Assembly (NCBI RefSeq): GCF_000208745.1
Contig: NC_030855.1
Location: forward strand, 22,363,071 to 22,427,070
Reading direction: 5' to 3'
Source of the DNA: Theobroma cacao
Taxonomy: Eukaryota; Streptophyta; Magnoliopsida; Malvales; Malvaceae
DNA length: 64,000 nucleotides
A program made the position numbers and the translations under genes. The notes below the pieces were generated by a model that searched no databases, was not told the origin of the DNA, and saw nothing but the letters and a program-made list of their open reading frames with translations. Shown here one piece after another: positions 23,770 to 37,231 of this stretch. Numbering within the stretch: the stretch's first letter is position 1; each line of letters starts with the position of its first letter.

Positions 23770-26700
23770 ATGGATGCTTTGAGGAAGCAAGCCAGCAAGC
23801 TCAGAGAACAAGTCGCCAAGCAACAGCAGGCAATTTCATCACTACCCTTTTCTTTTTTTCTTTTTAAAGTTTTTTGGCTTTATTGAGAACTGGGTGCTGT
23901 TCTAGTTGGTTGCTGGGGAAATGTAGGAAAGCAAAGACCTGTTTTTTGGAGAACTCAATCTTTAATGGAACATTTAGCATTATCTCAACAATTTAATCTT
24001 TAATTCCTGTTACATAATACATTCGACCCCCAAATTTCTAGAATTCAAAGTAATCAAAGATATTAAGTCTGCAATATTGTTATTTATCCATTTATTAAAA
24101 CCAAGGGGAAAAGAAAACAAAAAGAATTAAAGATTGAATTGTTGAGGTAATTTTAAATATTCAATCTAGTTTATAATAGTTTCAGTGGTCTAATTCTTTT
24201 TAGCACATTAGCTAGCTTTATCAAAATTTGGAAGTTGATGAGAGTGAAAACAATAATTGGGTTCATTTTCTGCTATCTATGCTGAAAAAAACTATAGCTA
24301 CCATTACAAAAAGTTTTTTTTTTTTTTTTTTGCATTCCCCCCTTTTCTTACATATGGAAAAGAGTAGTAGAGTTTCAAAAGTTTGTATTATTTCAAGGTT
24401 TCATCCTTTACCTTCTAGTTTCTAAGGAAGAGTGTGTTTATTGAGGAAAAGATAAGTGAAAGTTAAGTAATCAGGGAGATGTTAAGTGCTTCGAAACATC
24501 TGTTATGTTTTGATTGACTGGCTTTATCTTTTAATATTAATTGCATTTAGTCTACACATGGCACAAGATTTGATTTTGTGTTAAGCTGCTTGAATGAAAT
24601 TTGTCTTGGTAAACACATGGATGCCATTCATTTGGATACCTTGTTAGAAGCATGCTTGTCCGTCAAAAGCTTTCTCTTCCTACTGTCTTCCACAGGTGTA
24701 ATTTTGATTGGAATGATTAGTTACTTTGAATTCTTGCATGTTTATGTTAGTTTGCTAGTTCCATTTTGCTTTAAAAGAATAATATCATCTCCTATTGAGC
24801 TAGAAAACTTGTTTTGCAGGCTGTAATAAAGCAATTTAGTGGAACTGGTTATGAGAGCTCAGATGTAGTAGTTATTGATGAGATTGAGATGCAGAGACAT
24901 CAACAACTGGACAAACTGTACAGGTCCACTCGTTCAGGAAGGGTAATGATAATTTCCCTTTTATTTTTGTGAAACGTAAATATGAAAATCATGTTTCACG
25001 TTCCTTTATTATTCATGATTCTTCTTCTTGAAAAAGGACTGAATACTCATATGATTACCTGTTATTTTCATTAAGAATGAAGCCATTATCAGCATGTGAT
25101 TTTACTGAAACTTAGCTAGGAACCTATATCATCTCCCTTTAACGCATCCTCTGTACTTGAGTTGGAGTTACAGTTACAGACCCTTGGCCTCATTTTAAAA
25201 AGGAACAAAATTTTGTGAGACTACTGACATTGCTTTATAACATTCTGATACTTTAGCAGCTTGGTTACATTATTCTCTCCTGGCAACTTTCATAAAGATT
25301 GATTTCCTTTAATTTTGTTATTATATTTACAGCAAATTTTGTAGATCAATGGAATTTTTGCTTAATGCACATTTCTTCTTCCTTTCAGGATTTCCAGAAA
25401 GATGTTATTAAAGCTGCAGAAGCATTTACAGCTATCGGGTATAAGCATATTGAAACAGGTGCAATGTTTTTTCTTACTTTTTGAATTATATTGTCCTATT
25501 ATTAATATAATTGGAATAACTAATATATATTTTGCAGATAAGCCTTTGCACTTATGGTCTTAATCTTTATGATAATCAGGAACCAAGTTCTCTGAAGAAT
25601 GCTGCCAATATGGAACTGAAAATAGTGAAAACATCAATGAAAACATTCTTGCCAAAGCTGCAGCTATTTATGGTGATGGTCGTAAACATGTAGAGAAGGA
25701 GCAAGAAGATTTAATTAAGCTGTTATCCCAACAGGTTTGACTTTTATCAGATGTTATGCTTTTTGACATGTTTTTTTTATCATATCAGAAAATAGATTTT
25801 AGTGATGATACTAGTAAACACATTCAATCCAAAATGAGTATGATGCTTTCATTGCTCTCCCTTTTAAATGTTACAAAACTGCAATCTTGTATATATGCAG
25901 AGAATCTATAATTCCTAGTTCACAATTCAATGAAACTTGTCCTATTGCGTACTTCGTTTACATTACAATGAGAATAACAAGTGCCAAGTAGAAATATGAT
26001 CCTCCTATTTCCAAATGCATTAGGTCTTGGATCCCTTGAGAGCAATGTTCACTGGTGCTCCTTTGGAAGATGCTCGTCATCTTGCTCAACGCTATAGTCG
26101 AATGAGACAGGAAGCAGAGGCGCTGGTAATTAGAAAGCTGAGCTTCCTGTGCATTAGTAATTGTCTATATATTAAACATCAGTTTAAATTTTCTATTCTT
26201 AAAATTTGCTTCAGAAACCTATATTTCATACTGAATATGAAAAGCAAACAGGCGGCAGAGGTTTCCAGAAGACAAGCACGAATAAGAGAAGTTCCTCTTC
26301 CTGAAAATGTTGCAAAGTTGCATGCAGCTGAAGCAAGGATGCAGGAACTTAAAGCAAATATGGCAGTTCTGGGTAAAGAAGCTGCTGCTGCATTGGCTGC
26401 TGTTGAAGCACAGCAGCAAAGACTGACTTTACAGAGGCTTGTAGCTATGGTATGCGTGCACATTACTTCAGTATATACAGTCTCCAAGTTGAAGCTTATC
26501 TTAATTCATAGATGACATTCAAGATTTGCTCTATGCATTTGTAGGCTGGAGGGGAAAAGACTTATCATTTAAGAGTAGCTGCTATTCTTAATGAGATTGA
26601 AGCTGAGGTTAGTTCCAGGCTTCGTTGTTTCTGGTATAGAAACCTTTTATATTTGAATTATGTAAAAATATACCTTTATGTGGAACTTGTGTCAGATGGT

Positions 26701-27708
26701 CTCCGAGAAACAGCGTAAAGAATCTGCTCCTCCTGTGATTGCACCAGAGAATGGCACAGAGAAAACCATGTATTACTTGGCTGAAGTAAGTTTACCTAAT
26801 CTTGGAAATTTGAACAATGTTCTTACAAGTAGGTTCATCAGCAATCAATCCTGTTTTACACAAAAGCATAACATTGGAGACCAAAAAAAAAAAAACACAA
26901 GAAAATTATTTGATGGTTGAAGACATTAACTTATTGTTAGATATGCATTTTACATTTTTCATTGGACAGCGAAATTAGAATGAATCAAGTAGTTGCTCTA
27001 ACTTGTGAGCTTCTCTTCCTTGGAGGGGCTTCTTACAAATATTGGACCCTTTTAGGAGAATGAAGCACTAATATTTTTAGTTTCTTGTCACAGGTAATGC
27101 ATCCTTTTTTTGCTGCATCCGAGAAGGAGCTGAGCTTGGCAGTAGGTGACTTTGTTGTTGTGCGAAAGGTCTTCTATTTCCTTTTTAAGCCTTATACCTA
27201 ACTTGCATGTAGGTTGCATTTAGCTCAATAGTGAGGTCTAGGTTATGGTTGTAGAGATCACTCTAAGCTAATATAAAGGGCAGAAAAAGGAAGAGAAATG
27301 CTGGAAACTTTTTCACTTGTTGCATAGCTTGCAATTCATGAAGTTTTGCACAAAATATGCCTTATTGGATACTCTGGGGCCAGTCCTTTTCAATCCTACA
27401 TTAAATTGGCTCTAGCTTAAGCTTTTGATTGCAGTGAATGCCATGCTTTGCTTTGATGCCTCCAAAAGCAAATAATAGAAATAAAATTTAAACTATAAAT
27501 TTAGATTTCATTTTGTGTGTGGTTGGGTGGGTGGGTGGAGAGATCTATTTACTTGTTCAGATTTTTAAAACTTCGCATGCTTATGCAGGTAAGCCCATCT
27601 GGATGGTCAGAAGGAGAATGCAAGGGTAAAGCAGGGTGGTTTCCATCGGCATATGTTGAGAAGCGCCAGCGACTTCCCTCCAATGATCAGGCTGGTGAAG
27701 TCTATTGA
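23770..27708 (+). CDS. SH3P3: SH3 domain-containing protein (BAR + SH3)
   Basis: Ten exons: 23770-23829, 24820-24942, 25389-25458, 25580-25734, 26024-26125, 26252-26449, 26545-26607, 26696-26785, 27094-27168, 27589-27708. Phases agree throughout and give 351 residues. Residues 1 to about 260 are the helical BAR-like region (MDALRKQASKLREQVAKQQ, LEDARHLAQRYSRMRQEAEA, ELKANMAVLGKEAAAALAAV). The last 60 residues are the SH3 domain, with the ELSLAVGDFVVVRK and GWSEGECKGKAGWFP signatures. Plant SH3P proteins act in clathrin-coated-vesicle traffic, cell-plate membrane tubulation and autophagosome formation, binding dynamin-related proteins and phosphoinositides. Length and text fit the SH3P3 member best from memory; SH3P2 is the alternative. 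Intron 1 begins GC rather than GT (CAG|GCAATT). The gene is otherwise intact. Confidence 0.95.
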
Positions 27709-28483
27709 CTTATAAGCATTTATCACTCTAGAAAAAAGGGCATGGCTTTTCTCTTTAGTCTGTGTGATTTTTATTCTTTACTGGAAAAAGGCATATTATG
27801 CTCTAGTAATCAGATGGGTTCTTTTAAAATGTTCATTCTCTTGCCTTATATGTATTGTAAGATAAAAAGAAAAAGTTACCATGCATTGGTGTCTGTATTC
27901 TTTTATCACTTTCTGGATAGCATAATAGCGGTATGTTTGCATGGTTCTTGAGCTGCAACCTGGAGATGAAGGGATTGATCTATAAGGAGCTGGTTCCATG
28001 TTTCCTTGCTGTAGGCATGTACTATGTAGCATTTCATGGAAGTTGGAGGTCATGAATTTGAATCTTGGCATATGTCCAAAGAGTTTTGTTTCTCTTTATT
28101 TATTTTTGACCCTAAATGCGACTCATATGGAAATATCACAACCAAAATTCTTGAGTAAAAATATAATTAAAAAAAACCCACATATTACGGAATTGTGTGA
28201 ATAACAATATCAAATGCTCTTTAAAAATATTAAGGTTCTCTGCCTATTTCTCTTCATTTTCTCATAACCAACGTTATATAAACATGACGATGTAGTTATT
28301 CAGTGATGTCTAAAGAAAACGAGAAAGAAATTTGAAAAAGAGTACAAAAACCAACGTCAACTTGCCCCATTTTGTGGCCTTCTGATTCCGTTCATAGGAG
28401 ATTGGAGTAGTGTTTGCAAATCTTCTTCATCTGCAGAGTTTTGAGTTTTAGCTGAGAAGTTATCCTACACGCTTTTCCAATGG
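27709..28483. other. Convergent 3' flanks of SH3P and ABCB
   Basis: The two genes converge here. It probably holds the 3' UTRs of SH3P (+) and the ABC transporter (-). No additional gene seen. Confidence 0.5.
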
Positions 28484-31400
28484 TTATGTAGCAGACATGT
28501 GAAGTGCCACCAAGGACGCATAAGCCCCGTCGGTAATCTTCATCAGTGCCTCGTGTCTTCCCTTCTCAGCGACAACTCCATTTTTCACTACTGCAATGAT
28601 ATCAGCACCCTTGATGGTGGTAAGCCGGTGAGCAACAACTACGGTTGTTCTGTTCACCATGACTCTGTCCAATGCCTCCTGCACCACACGCTCTGATTCC
28701 GCGTCTAGAGCGCTGGTTGCCTCGTCGAGCAGAAGGATTTTCGGATCCTTTAGTATGGCTCTTGCTATGGCTATTCGCTGCTTTTGCCCGCCAGACAACT
28801 GCACTCCTCGTTCCCCTACTGAGGTGTCATATCCCTGTGGCAATGAGCTGATAAAATTGTGTGCATTTGCTGCTTTTGTTGCTGCCATGATCTCTTCTTC
28901 AGTGGCATTTCCTTGTTTGCCATAGGCTAAGTTGGTACGGATGGTCTCGTTGAAGAGTATTGGCTCCTGACTCACTAATCCCATTTGTTGCCTCAGCCAG
29001 CTTAGTCTAATCTTTCGGAGATCCATTCCATCCAATGTTACCCGTCCAGAGTCAGGATCATAAAATCTTTCTATGAGGCTGATGACAGTTGACTTCCCAC
29101 TCCCACTCTCTCCAACAAGTGCAACAGTCTGCAAAAACGAAAATATGAAAACTAAGCAAAGGAGTCTCCAGTATAAATTTGCAAACCTCTAGTAGTAGAT
29201 TGATCTAGGTTTTAAGTGGAATTGATTTCTAAAATTTTGAAGTTGGAGCGGCAGTAAATACCTTTCCAGATGGTATGCTCAAACACATGTCTCTGAATAT
29301 TTGAATATCTGGTCGTGTTGGATATCTAAAGCTGACATGTTCCAACTCAATATTGCCTGTTACACTAGGTAGTGTAGTGCCAGCAGTGCTGCTTGAGTCA
29401 ATTTCCGGTTTTCTGTCAAGAATTTCAAATATTGAAGCTGCTGAATCCTTGGCTTTATTGGTGTCAGGAGCCAAGGCACTGGTTTGTGAAACACCAATGG
29501 CTGAGATTGTCAATGCAAAGAAAACCTGCAAACAACCATAAGTATTAAGATTAATAGGTTAACAACTCCTAGATAGTTTGTTGAAAAATGGAAAAGAATT
29601 GTTTCAAGTTTACCTTGAATACTTCTCCGAATGTTGCTTTCCCATGCTTCACAAGTACAGCTCCAATGTAGAAACAGAAGGCATTTGTGCAATATAGAGC
29701 TAAGAAAGAGAAACCGAATCCCAAACCGCTCACAAGTCCGAGACGGACTCCCTGTTTCATGGGGCCTTTGCATTTCTCTTGGTACAAATCCATCACCTTC
29801 TGTTCTGAACAAAAAGAGGCAACAGTTCTGATACTTCCAACAGCATCATTAGCTACTTGGCTTGCTTCTTCATACATCAACTGCATATACATATACTTAC
29901 AAAGTTTAACATAACCCAAAATACCCCTTTATCTAAAGAACTCAATCGTCCTACGGTATCACTGACCTTTGCATCACCACTGAACCCTTTCAGAAATTTC
30001 ATCTGGAAGTATCCTTGAAGTAACATAAATGGTGATACTGCTAGGATTGCCAGAGCTAATCTCCAGTTAGCTGAGAATGCTATGATTAATCCTGCTGCAA
30101 TAGTAGACATGTTTTGTACAATCAGGGCCAAGGTATCACCAACAAGATTTCTTACTGTAGACGCATCAGTAGACAACCTTGCTCCAACGGCACCACTGAG
30201 AAGTTCAAAAGAGATTGTTGTTATAGCCGCAAGAAGTTCTAGCATATATGAGAAAGTTAAAAGGTTGCTTAACATACCTCGAATTCGCAGGATCATCAAA
30301 CCAACTGATTTCTTGGTGGACTACCTTCTCAAATGTCAAGGACCGAATTCTTTGAATCAATTTCCCGCCTGCAACTCCAAATAAATAATTCTGCACCGGT
30401 CCAACTACTAGAATAACCACACCCATTCCAACATACCAAAGTGCCCACTCCCTGGCATCTTTTAAGAGCTGCTTTGCTGGCTCAAAGAATGATTTAATGG
30501 CCGATGAGAAAAAGAGACCAAACAATGGAAAAATTACTCCATGTACAGCTGCAGCAATGCATCCAATCAATATGGCTGGCACCTCAGGCTTGTTCAAAGA
30601 GGCCAGCCGTCTAATAGAAACATTTTTGCGTCTTTGAACAGAAAATTCATCTGTTAAACCTGGCTCTACGCTTCCTTCTCCAGTCTCACAGAAATTAATA
30701 GGACCAGGAACACCAAAATTATACGTGAAGGAATGTCGGCTACTTGATGAATTTCTGCTTATAGACCTTCTCAAAGACAAGCTCAAGCTTGTGCTTGCAG
30801 ACCTGGTAATCGCCTTATCTATCTCAGAAGTTGCATCTGATTTTTCTACATCCTTGGCTCGAGCATCTTCAGTTTCTTTAGCTCCCTCTTGCAGCCGAAC
30901 TAACTGGGAATAAGCCCCTTCTGGATCTCTGATCAACTCCTCATGCGTTCCTAGAATTGAACTCTTAATATTAAAAAAACTGCTGAAAAATTTAGGAACT
31001 TAGGTTAAAACAGCTAGTTTAGAGATGTTACCTTTCTCCACAAGCTTCCCTTGATGCACCACTGCTATTATGTCAGCATTCCTGATTGTTGTCAACCGAT
31101 GTGCCACCACCACAGTTGTCCTATTTGACATCACTTTTACCAGTGCTTCTTGAACAACTCGTTCAGACTCAGCATCCAGGGCGCTTGTAGCCTCATCAAG
31201 GAGGAGGATTTTTGGGTTTTTTAAGATGGCCCTTGCTATTGCAATTCTTTGCTTTTGTCCGCCGGAAAGTTGAGTTCCATGCTCACCCACCATGGTGTCA
31301 AGCCCCTGTAGCCAGATATATAGCAATTCTTCAATTATTTACTTGAATGATAAAGGTTGAAGAAAAAAACTGCTTTTAATTAGGGGTCAGCCTCCTTTAT

Positions 31401-34400
31401 GTTTCAAATGTGCATTAACCATTAGTTCAGTGATGCTTCTAGCTGAGGCATGCCCAAGAGTGGCAGGGTCAACCAGCTTTTTACATGATAGAAGAATATT
31501 GGAAACCAGTGCATTTTGACACAAGACTACCTACCTGGGGCAACTTGTCAATGAATTTGGCAGCATTAGCAAGCTCAATTGCTGTTCTAATCTCTTCATA
31601 AGTTGCATTTTCCTTTCCATATGCTATGTTTTCCCTAATACTAGTTGCAAACAGAATAGGTTCCTGACTGACTAGCCCAATTTTTCCTCTTATCCATCTG
31701 AGCTGCATCTTTTTCAAATCAACGCCATCTATGAGCACTTCACCAGAATCAGGATCATAGAATCTCTCTACAAGGCTAATTACTGTTGATTTCCCGCTCC
31801 CACTCTGCCCAACTAAAGCTGCAGTTGTGCCACTTGGAACATGCAATGTGAAACCAGAAAATATCTGCACATCTGGTCTGGCAGGATACCTGAAATACAC
31901 ATCCTTGAGATTAATTTCACCCTCGATATCTTCCAATGTTATTCCACTGGTGTCATAAGCATCAATTGTTGGTTTCCGTTTGATTGTCTCGAACATCTTA
32001 TATGCTGCAGCTTGCCCTGATGCAAACGCATTTAAACTTGGAGTTGTCTGACCCAATGACCTAATCCCAAAACAATAAAATATGTAAGAGATAAGAACTT
32101 GGAAATATTATGTTTCACAGGTATGAGAGAATAGAGTTACACATGAATGACAAGTACAAAATCTGAAGGAATGCTATACTTACATTCCTCCTGTCATGAT
32201 TGCTATTATAACATTGATGACTTGTCCGCCATTGTACCCGTGGTCTGCGATCAATTTGGATCCATACCATACAGCGAGTCCATAAGAGGAAAAGACAACA
32301 ACCAACATTGTACCAAGTCCTACGCCTGATACCAGCCCTTGATGAGTGGTGGCCGTGTAGGCGACCTGTAGCTTGCTGTTATATTTTTCTATCGCCTGTT
32401 TCTCCCCGGTAAAGGATGCAACCTGAAAGAATTACCAACAAAATCAATCAATTAGGTTGAATGGTACTTTTCCCGAACAATATATATACAAACTTATAGG
32501 TGAAAACCGAAGCTTACAGTTCTAATGGCTCCAATTGTTTGTTCTACTACATTTCCAGCTTCTGCATAAGCAAGTTGTCCTCTGCTTGACATTTTTGCCA
32601 TAATCATTGCCATGATTCCACCAGCAAATGCAACAAGAGGGATGCATGCCGATAGTACTAGCGCAAGTTGCCATCCTTTTGCAAAAGCAATTATAAACCC
32701 ACCGATAAAAGTTGCTACAAGTTGTATGAACTTCCCAACCTGCCACAAACTCTGTTAAAATCCCTGGTGTGGTGTCTCAGGATGAATTTGTTAGGCCAAT
32801 TGATTTTCATGGCAATTGTTTTTCATTTTTCTTATTAAAAAGCAGAAGATATAATATATTAACCTTCTCGCCCATTGCCTCTTGAATAAGAATAGTATCC
32901 CCTGACATCCTCCCAATGACTTCCCCAGTCGTTGTTTCAGTGTCAAAGAAGCCAATGTCCTGCCTCAGTATCGTTTTCAAGTACAAACCACGAATCCGGG
33001 CTGCCTGTCTTTCCCCAGTCACCATCCAACATACTACCTCTGTAACACACATGAAGTAAAATCACCTTAGCATATGTTACATACAGATGATATCAATCAA
33101 CATGCAAAAGCTTAGCTGATTTTCACCACTTTCTCCTCTAGAGTAAAGCCGATCTTAGGAGATTAATTACCCAGATAATAAAATTTTAAAGTTCAACATT
33201 AAAAGAACAATGTACATTTCTTCTTCATAGGATGCTTTCTGGAAGCTCTTGATTACTATATATTTCAATATAAATTTCTCAAATTCTAGGCATGCAAATG
33301 CAAAGCCATTTTGCCATCATCATTGCATTGATATCTTGCTCACTATCATAGCCAAATGGGCTCCGTGCTTGAGAGGTCATTAATTTCAGCACAACACAAT
33401 CATAATGAGACTTAACCCATTGCCCCAACTCTAACGTGCAGATATATTTGCACATTATTAATCTTGTTATTCATGAAAATTAATATATTAATTCTTGATT
33501 TAAAAGAATTATTTACTACTTTTTACTTTCAAGTTAAAAGTACACCTAACTTGTTAGAATCTTAGATTTTATCCATAAGTAAATCAAGCGACATCAACAC
33601 TTACGTAGAAGCGAAGCAACGCAGGCATAAATCCCCAAGTATAAAAACTTGACTGCAATCTGGAAATTTATCACACAAATAAAAGAATTTCATTAAGTCA
33701 ATATAACATAAATTTATTGCTACTTACGACTACTAATTACTTAAACAGCATGTGTAATTGAGAGGCTCTCCAGGTCCACACAATTGAGAGCTATCATTTT
33801 GCAGACAAAGCATTAGATACTCACTATGCTCACAACTTTACCTGACTATGCCGAAATGCAAATGATATCCTAGTCTAAATCCACCGTATGTCGGCCATAA
33901 CGCCAAAGGTCGAAACAGAAAAAGTGGGCTACATGAGTCTACAATTTAAAGTATGTATAATTCTCAATTCAAAGTTTTTCATTAGTCTCATGAAGCAAAT
34001 CGGTTGAATTTAAGTTGGATTCCACCTCTTTGCCAAAAAGGAATTAAAGGATAAAGATTCACGAAAAGAAAGTCCTTGCATAGTTGTGGCATAATGATCA
34101 CGCCCTCTACCCCTAATCAGCATGAACCACGTTAAAAAAGGAAAGAAATCCAAAACAACTTTCATTGATTCATGTTTTTATGAGCATCAAATTGAAGCAG
34201 TAATTAGTCCAAGTTCATCTTCTGAACTTCTTCGTTTCAATGGAGAGGGGAAACAAAAAGAGAAGAAAGACTGATCACTGATCCCAATTTCAGTTTCTTA
34301 ATTCTGTAAATATCAGTAAACGCCAGCCATGGTTTTGGTTGCTTCTTCTTGTTCTGATTCTATGAACATTGCTTAGAAGCTAAACCTTAGATGACTAGTT

Positions 34401-34764
34401 GCAGTTGGAATGCCAATGATGCTTCCACGTGAAATTAAATCAGAAAAGAAATAAATTAAGCCAACAAAGAAAGAGAAAAACAAGAAATGATAGAAAATTA
34501 ATTTTTTGGTTTAACCTTTGAGACTTCTTTCACGACGTTGGATGGAGTTGTGGCACCGAAAGAATTGATCAGTTGTCCAAATATGAGCGTCATGATAGGC
34601 TGCGTCAGCCCATTGGCAATGGCCGCGATCGTCCCGACTATGATCAAAACGATATCCAATCTATCAGCAAACGTAAACAGCTTGTAAAAAGGCACCTTCT
34701 GATCATCTGCTTTCTTGTTCTTGTCCTTCTTGTTTCCCTTATCATCGTCTGCCATCTCTTTCAT
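28484..34764 (-). CDS. ABCB11-like: ABC transporter B family member (ABCB4/11/21 clade)
   Basis: Twelve exons, in transcription order: 34516-34764, 33605-33659, 32864-33039, 32518-32739, 32184-32422, 31535-32060, 31032-31305, 30278-30950, 29967-30195, 29614-29880, 29262-29525, 28484-29128. Phases agree and total 1272 residues, normal for a full ABCB (TMD-NBD-TMD-NBD). Both NBDs are intact: Walker [10 protein letters not shown] and GESGSGKST, signature LSGGQKQR twice, Walker [13 protein letters not shown] twice, H-loop [10 protein letters not shown] twice. The linker is Ser-rich ([22 protein letters not shown]), a likely phosphorylation region. Clade members are plasma-membrane exporters or facultative importers of auxin (ABCB4/21) and related small molecules; the exact member is uncertain. 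Exon 2 is only 55 bases. Start taken at [12 protein letters not shown] at 34755 is equally possible. Confidence 0.95.
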
Positions 34765-35065
34765 GCAATATTAATTAATCTTTTTTCCCCAGTCTTCTTC
34801 TCCGGTAGTTCTCTGCATACATTATAGTTTCGTCTTGATCAAAAACACCCCAGTTTCTTGGGATTTGTACGAGAACATGCCTAGCTAAGAACACCAAAAC
34901 ACAAAAGAGATAAAAGAAAGTAGCGTAAGGGGAAGAGAGTACATACATTAACGTGGCATGAATAAGGGAAAAAATGGAAATGGAAAAGGAAAAGTACCAG
35001 AAAGGGAGAGAGATAGACGTAGCGGAGTGTGATAATGCTCCAACAACAGGACTCTCTGGAGGTCA

Positions 35066-35072
35066 TTATATA
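35066..35072 (-). promoter_or_regulatory. Putative TATA box of ABCB gene
   Basis: Minus-strand CTATATAAT is centred about 305 bases upstream of the ATG at 34764, followed by a purine/pyrimidine-rich leader. Position and motif only. Confidence 0.4.
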
Positions 35073-36008
35073 GGCTATTAGAGTACTATTTTACTTCTTT
35101 TTTAAAAATTATTTTTACTTTTTTATCTCCATATTTAGTAATTCTTCCTTTTAATTTCTTATTAACTTCAAAATCTGATATATTCTTTTGATTCTATAAA
35201 ACAAAATATATATTGGGAAAATTATCTGGCAAATCTGCCTACTCACCATTGCGTGATGGAATCTTAATTGCCTTCTTTAGCTTTTCTTTTTCCTTTTTTT
35301 TTTGTTCTTTTACACGCTGGTCTTCTAGAAGGGTGACCCGATTTTCCTGCTATTTTTATTAATAAATCCTTTATTCAAAGGAGAGAACAGAAATTTGCTA
35401 TTCTCATGGTTCAAACTACACAATGACCGGTCGTACGTTATTCAACAATTGGGTCCGAAGGAACAGTTGTTGCTATTCCTGGCTGGAAATTAAAACAAGG
35501 AACAAATTATTATTTCTTGTGAAGCACATCACATGCTCACCAACAGTTTTACCAAACTCTCTCTCTTTTCTTTTCTTTTTTCTTTTATAATTTTATTAAT
35601 ATTTTTTTATTATTGATTAAAATTAAACTAAAATTACTTATTTTTAAATTTTAAATTTTAAATTAAGAGATAAGAGTTGATGTTGTGGATATAACTTGAT
35701 TGGATAGGTCTTGAGCCAAGGGTTTTTCTCATATGGTTTTTTGGAGTGAAAGTCAGCGGGATAAGTTGTATCATAACCTATTTAATTTTTAATTGATGTG
35801 AGACAATCTCATGAAAAATATCAAGATCAAGATACATTCAGACCAATACTCGAATATTTGACTCAATAATTAGTACTTGATCTACTACCTAAAAAGCAAG
35901 AGATCATGCAAGAGATGATCCTCTACCCCCAATTACCAAAAAAAAGGAACAAATAAGCTTAGACCAGTCCTTCTCTTTTATTGTGAAAAAGCTATGTTGT
36001 ATAATTAA
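35073..36008. other. ABCB promoter and AT-rich intergenic sequence
   Basis: Distal promoter of the ABCB gene, then AT-rich DNA. Around 35680-35900 there is text resembling a dispersed repeat, but no partner copy was found in this window. Confidence 0.4.
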
Positions 36009-36427
36009 AAGCCTATTTGGCCTGACTTTTTTCTAATTTAAAAATTATTATGAAGCTCTTATGAAAAATAATAATTTTTAAAATTAAATTAAAATTATTT
36101 GATAATATTTTTTTAAGTTTTTTTCTATAAGTTATAATTTTTGTTAAAATTATCATAGAAGGTATATTTTTTTAAGAGGGTTATATTGTAATTATTTTTA
36201 ATAAATGAGGATATTTTTGAAACAAAAATAATTTTTTTTTGTATTTTTAAAAGAAGAGAAGAAAAAGCTCCTCTTTGGAGCTTTTTTTTAAGCCCTTTTT
36301 TTAAAAAATTTTGTTCTTAAAAAAAAAAGTTACTTTTTTTTAAGAGCTTCTCAAAATATCATATTTGACCTGACTTTTACTTTTAAGATGTAGATAAGCT
36401 GAAAAAAAGCTAGGCCAAACATGCACT
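36009..36427 (-). mobile_element. MITE copy 2 (shared with 21129-21641)
   Basis: Lies in the opposite orientation to copy 1. The start GCCTATTTGGCCTGACTTTTT and the reverse complement of the end, GCATGTTTGGCCTAGCTTTTT, are inverted repeats. The stretch at 36380-36410 is the inverse of 21155-21190 (CAGCTTATCTAC, CTTTTAAAAGT-type text). It carries one central GAGCTTTTTC block where copy 1 carries two. Non-coding. Confidence 0.7.
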
Positions 36428-36536
36428 AAGTGGGAGAAAATGTTACGAATTTCCAATCAATAAGTGATGGAATGGATCTTATTCTTGTAAGTAAGAGTTT
36501 GACATAATACAAAAAAAAATCTTAAATTATTTAGAA

Positions 36537-36868
36537 AAATAAGTCTTTATACTTTTTATTTTGACTAAAATACGCCAATATGACTAATAATTAACTTAGT
36601 CAAAATGTTATTTGTCATTCGATACCACGTAGCATTGACATGACATGTTAACATATTATAATTAATAATGATATAACATGTTGACATATTATTATTTATG
36701 ATAATGTGACATACTAATTTGAAATAATAATATGATCATATGGTATTTTTACTATCCACATTAAAGCCATGTGAATCTAAAATGACAAGTAGTATTTTGA
36801 TTAATGGTAATTAATCAATTATTAGTTATAAGAGCTTATTTGATAAAAAATAAAAGTATAAGATTTTG
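36537..36868. mobile_element. Possible inverted-repeat element
   Basis: The left end (36543-36575, TTTATACTTTTTATTTTGAC) and the reverse complement of the right end (36828-36868, TTATACTTTTATTTTTTATC) match imperfectly over about 30 bases. The interior is AT-rich with repeated GACATGTTAACATATTA-like text. This suggests a small non-autonomous transposon; only one copy is seen. Confidence 0.4.
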
Positions 36869-37211
36869 ATTAAACATAGTAAAAGAATAATAGCTTATTT
36901 GAATTTTCTTTAATAATTTGAGAGCTTATTTAAGCATTATATTTAAATTTTTTCTTCCACATAATAAGCATGATTATTTAGAATTTGATATTTTTCAAAG
37001 TTTCAAATTAAAATTCTAAAAAGAAAAAAAAATATAGCTTAAAAAATAGAAAATAACTAAGGTATTTTCTTTGTTTTCATTTTTTTTATAACAATGAAAA
37101 GAGAATGATTGATTAGAGAAAATGTGATACTCAAGAACAATCTCAAATTCCAAATGCCGAGTCTCAAGAACAAAAAAGAAGTTTGTAAAAGAGATTGAAG
37201 AAAACAGTAAA

Positions 37212-37231
37212 ATATATATATATATATATAT
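37212..37231. repeat. (TA)n microsatellite
   Basis: A run of TA dinucleotides in AT-rich intergenic DNA. Confidence 0.75.

Noticed and set aside
26027..26515. Continuous ORF across SH3P exons 5 and 6
   Set aside because: The middle is intron translation; the GT at 26126 and AG at 26251 give the family-conserved junction EAL|AAEVSRRQ.
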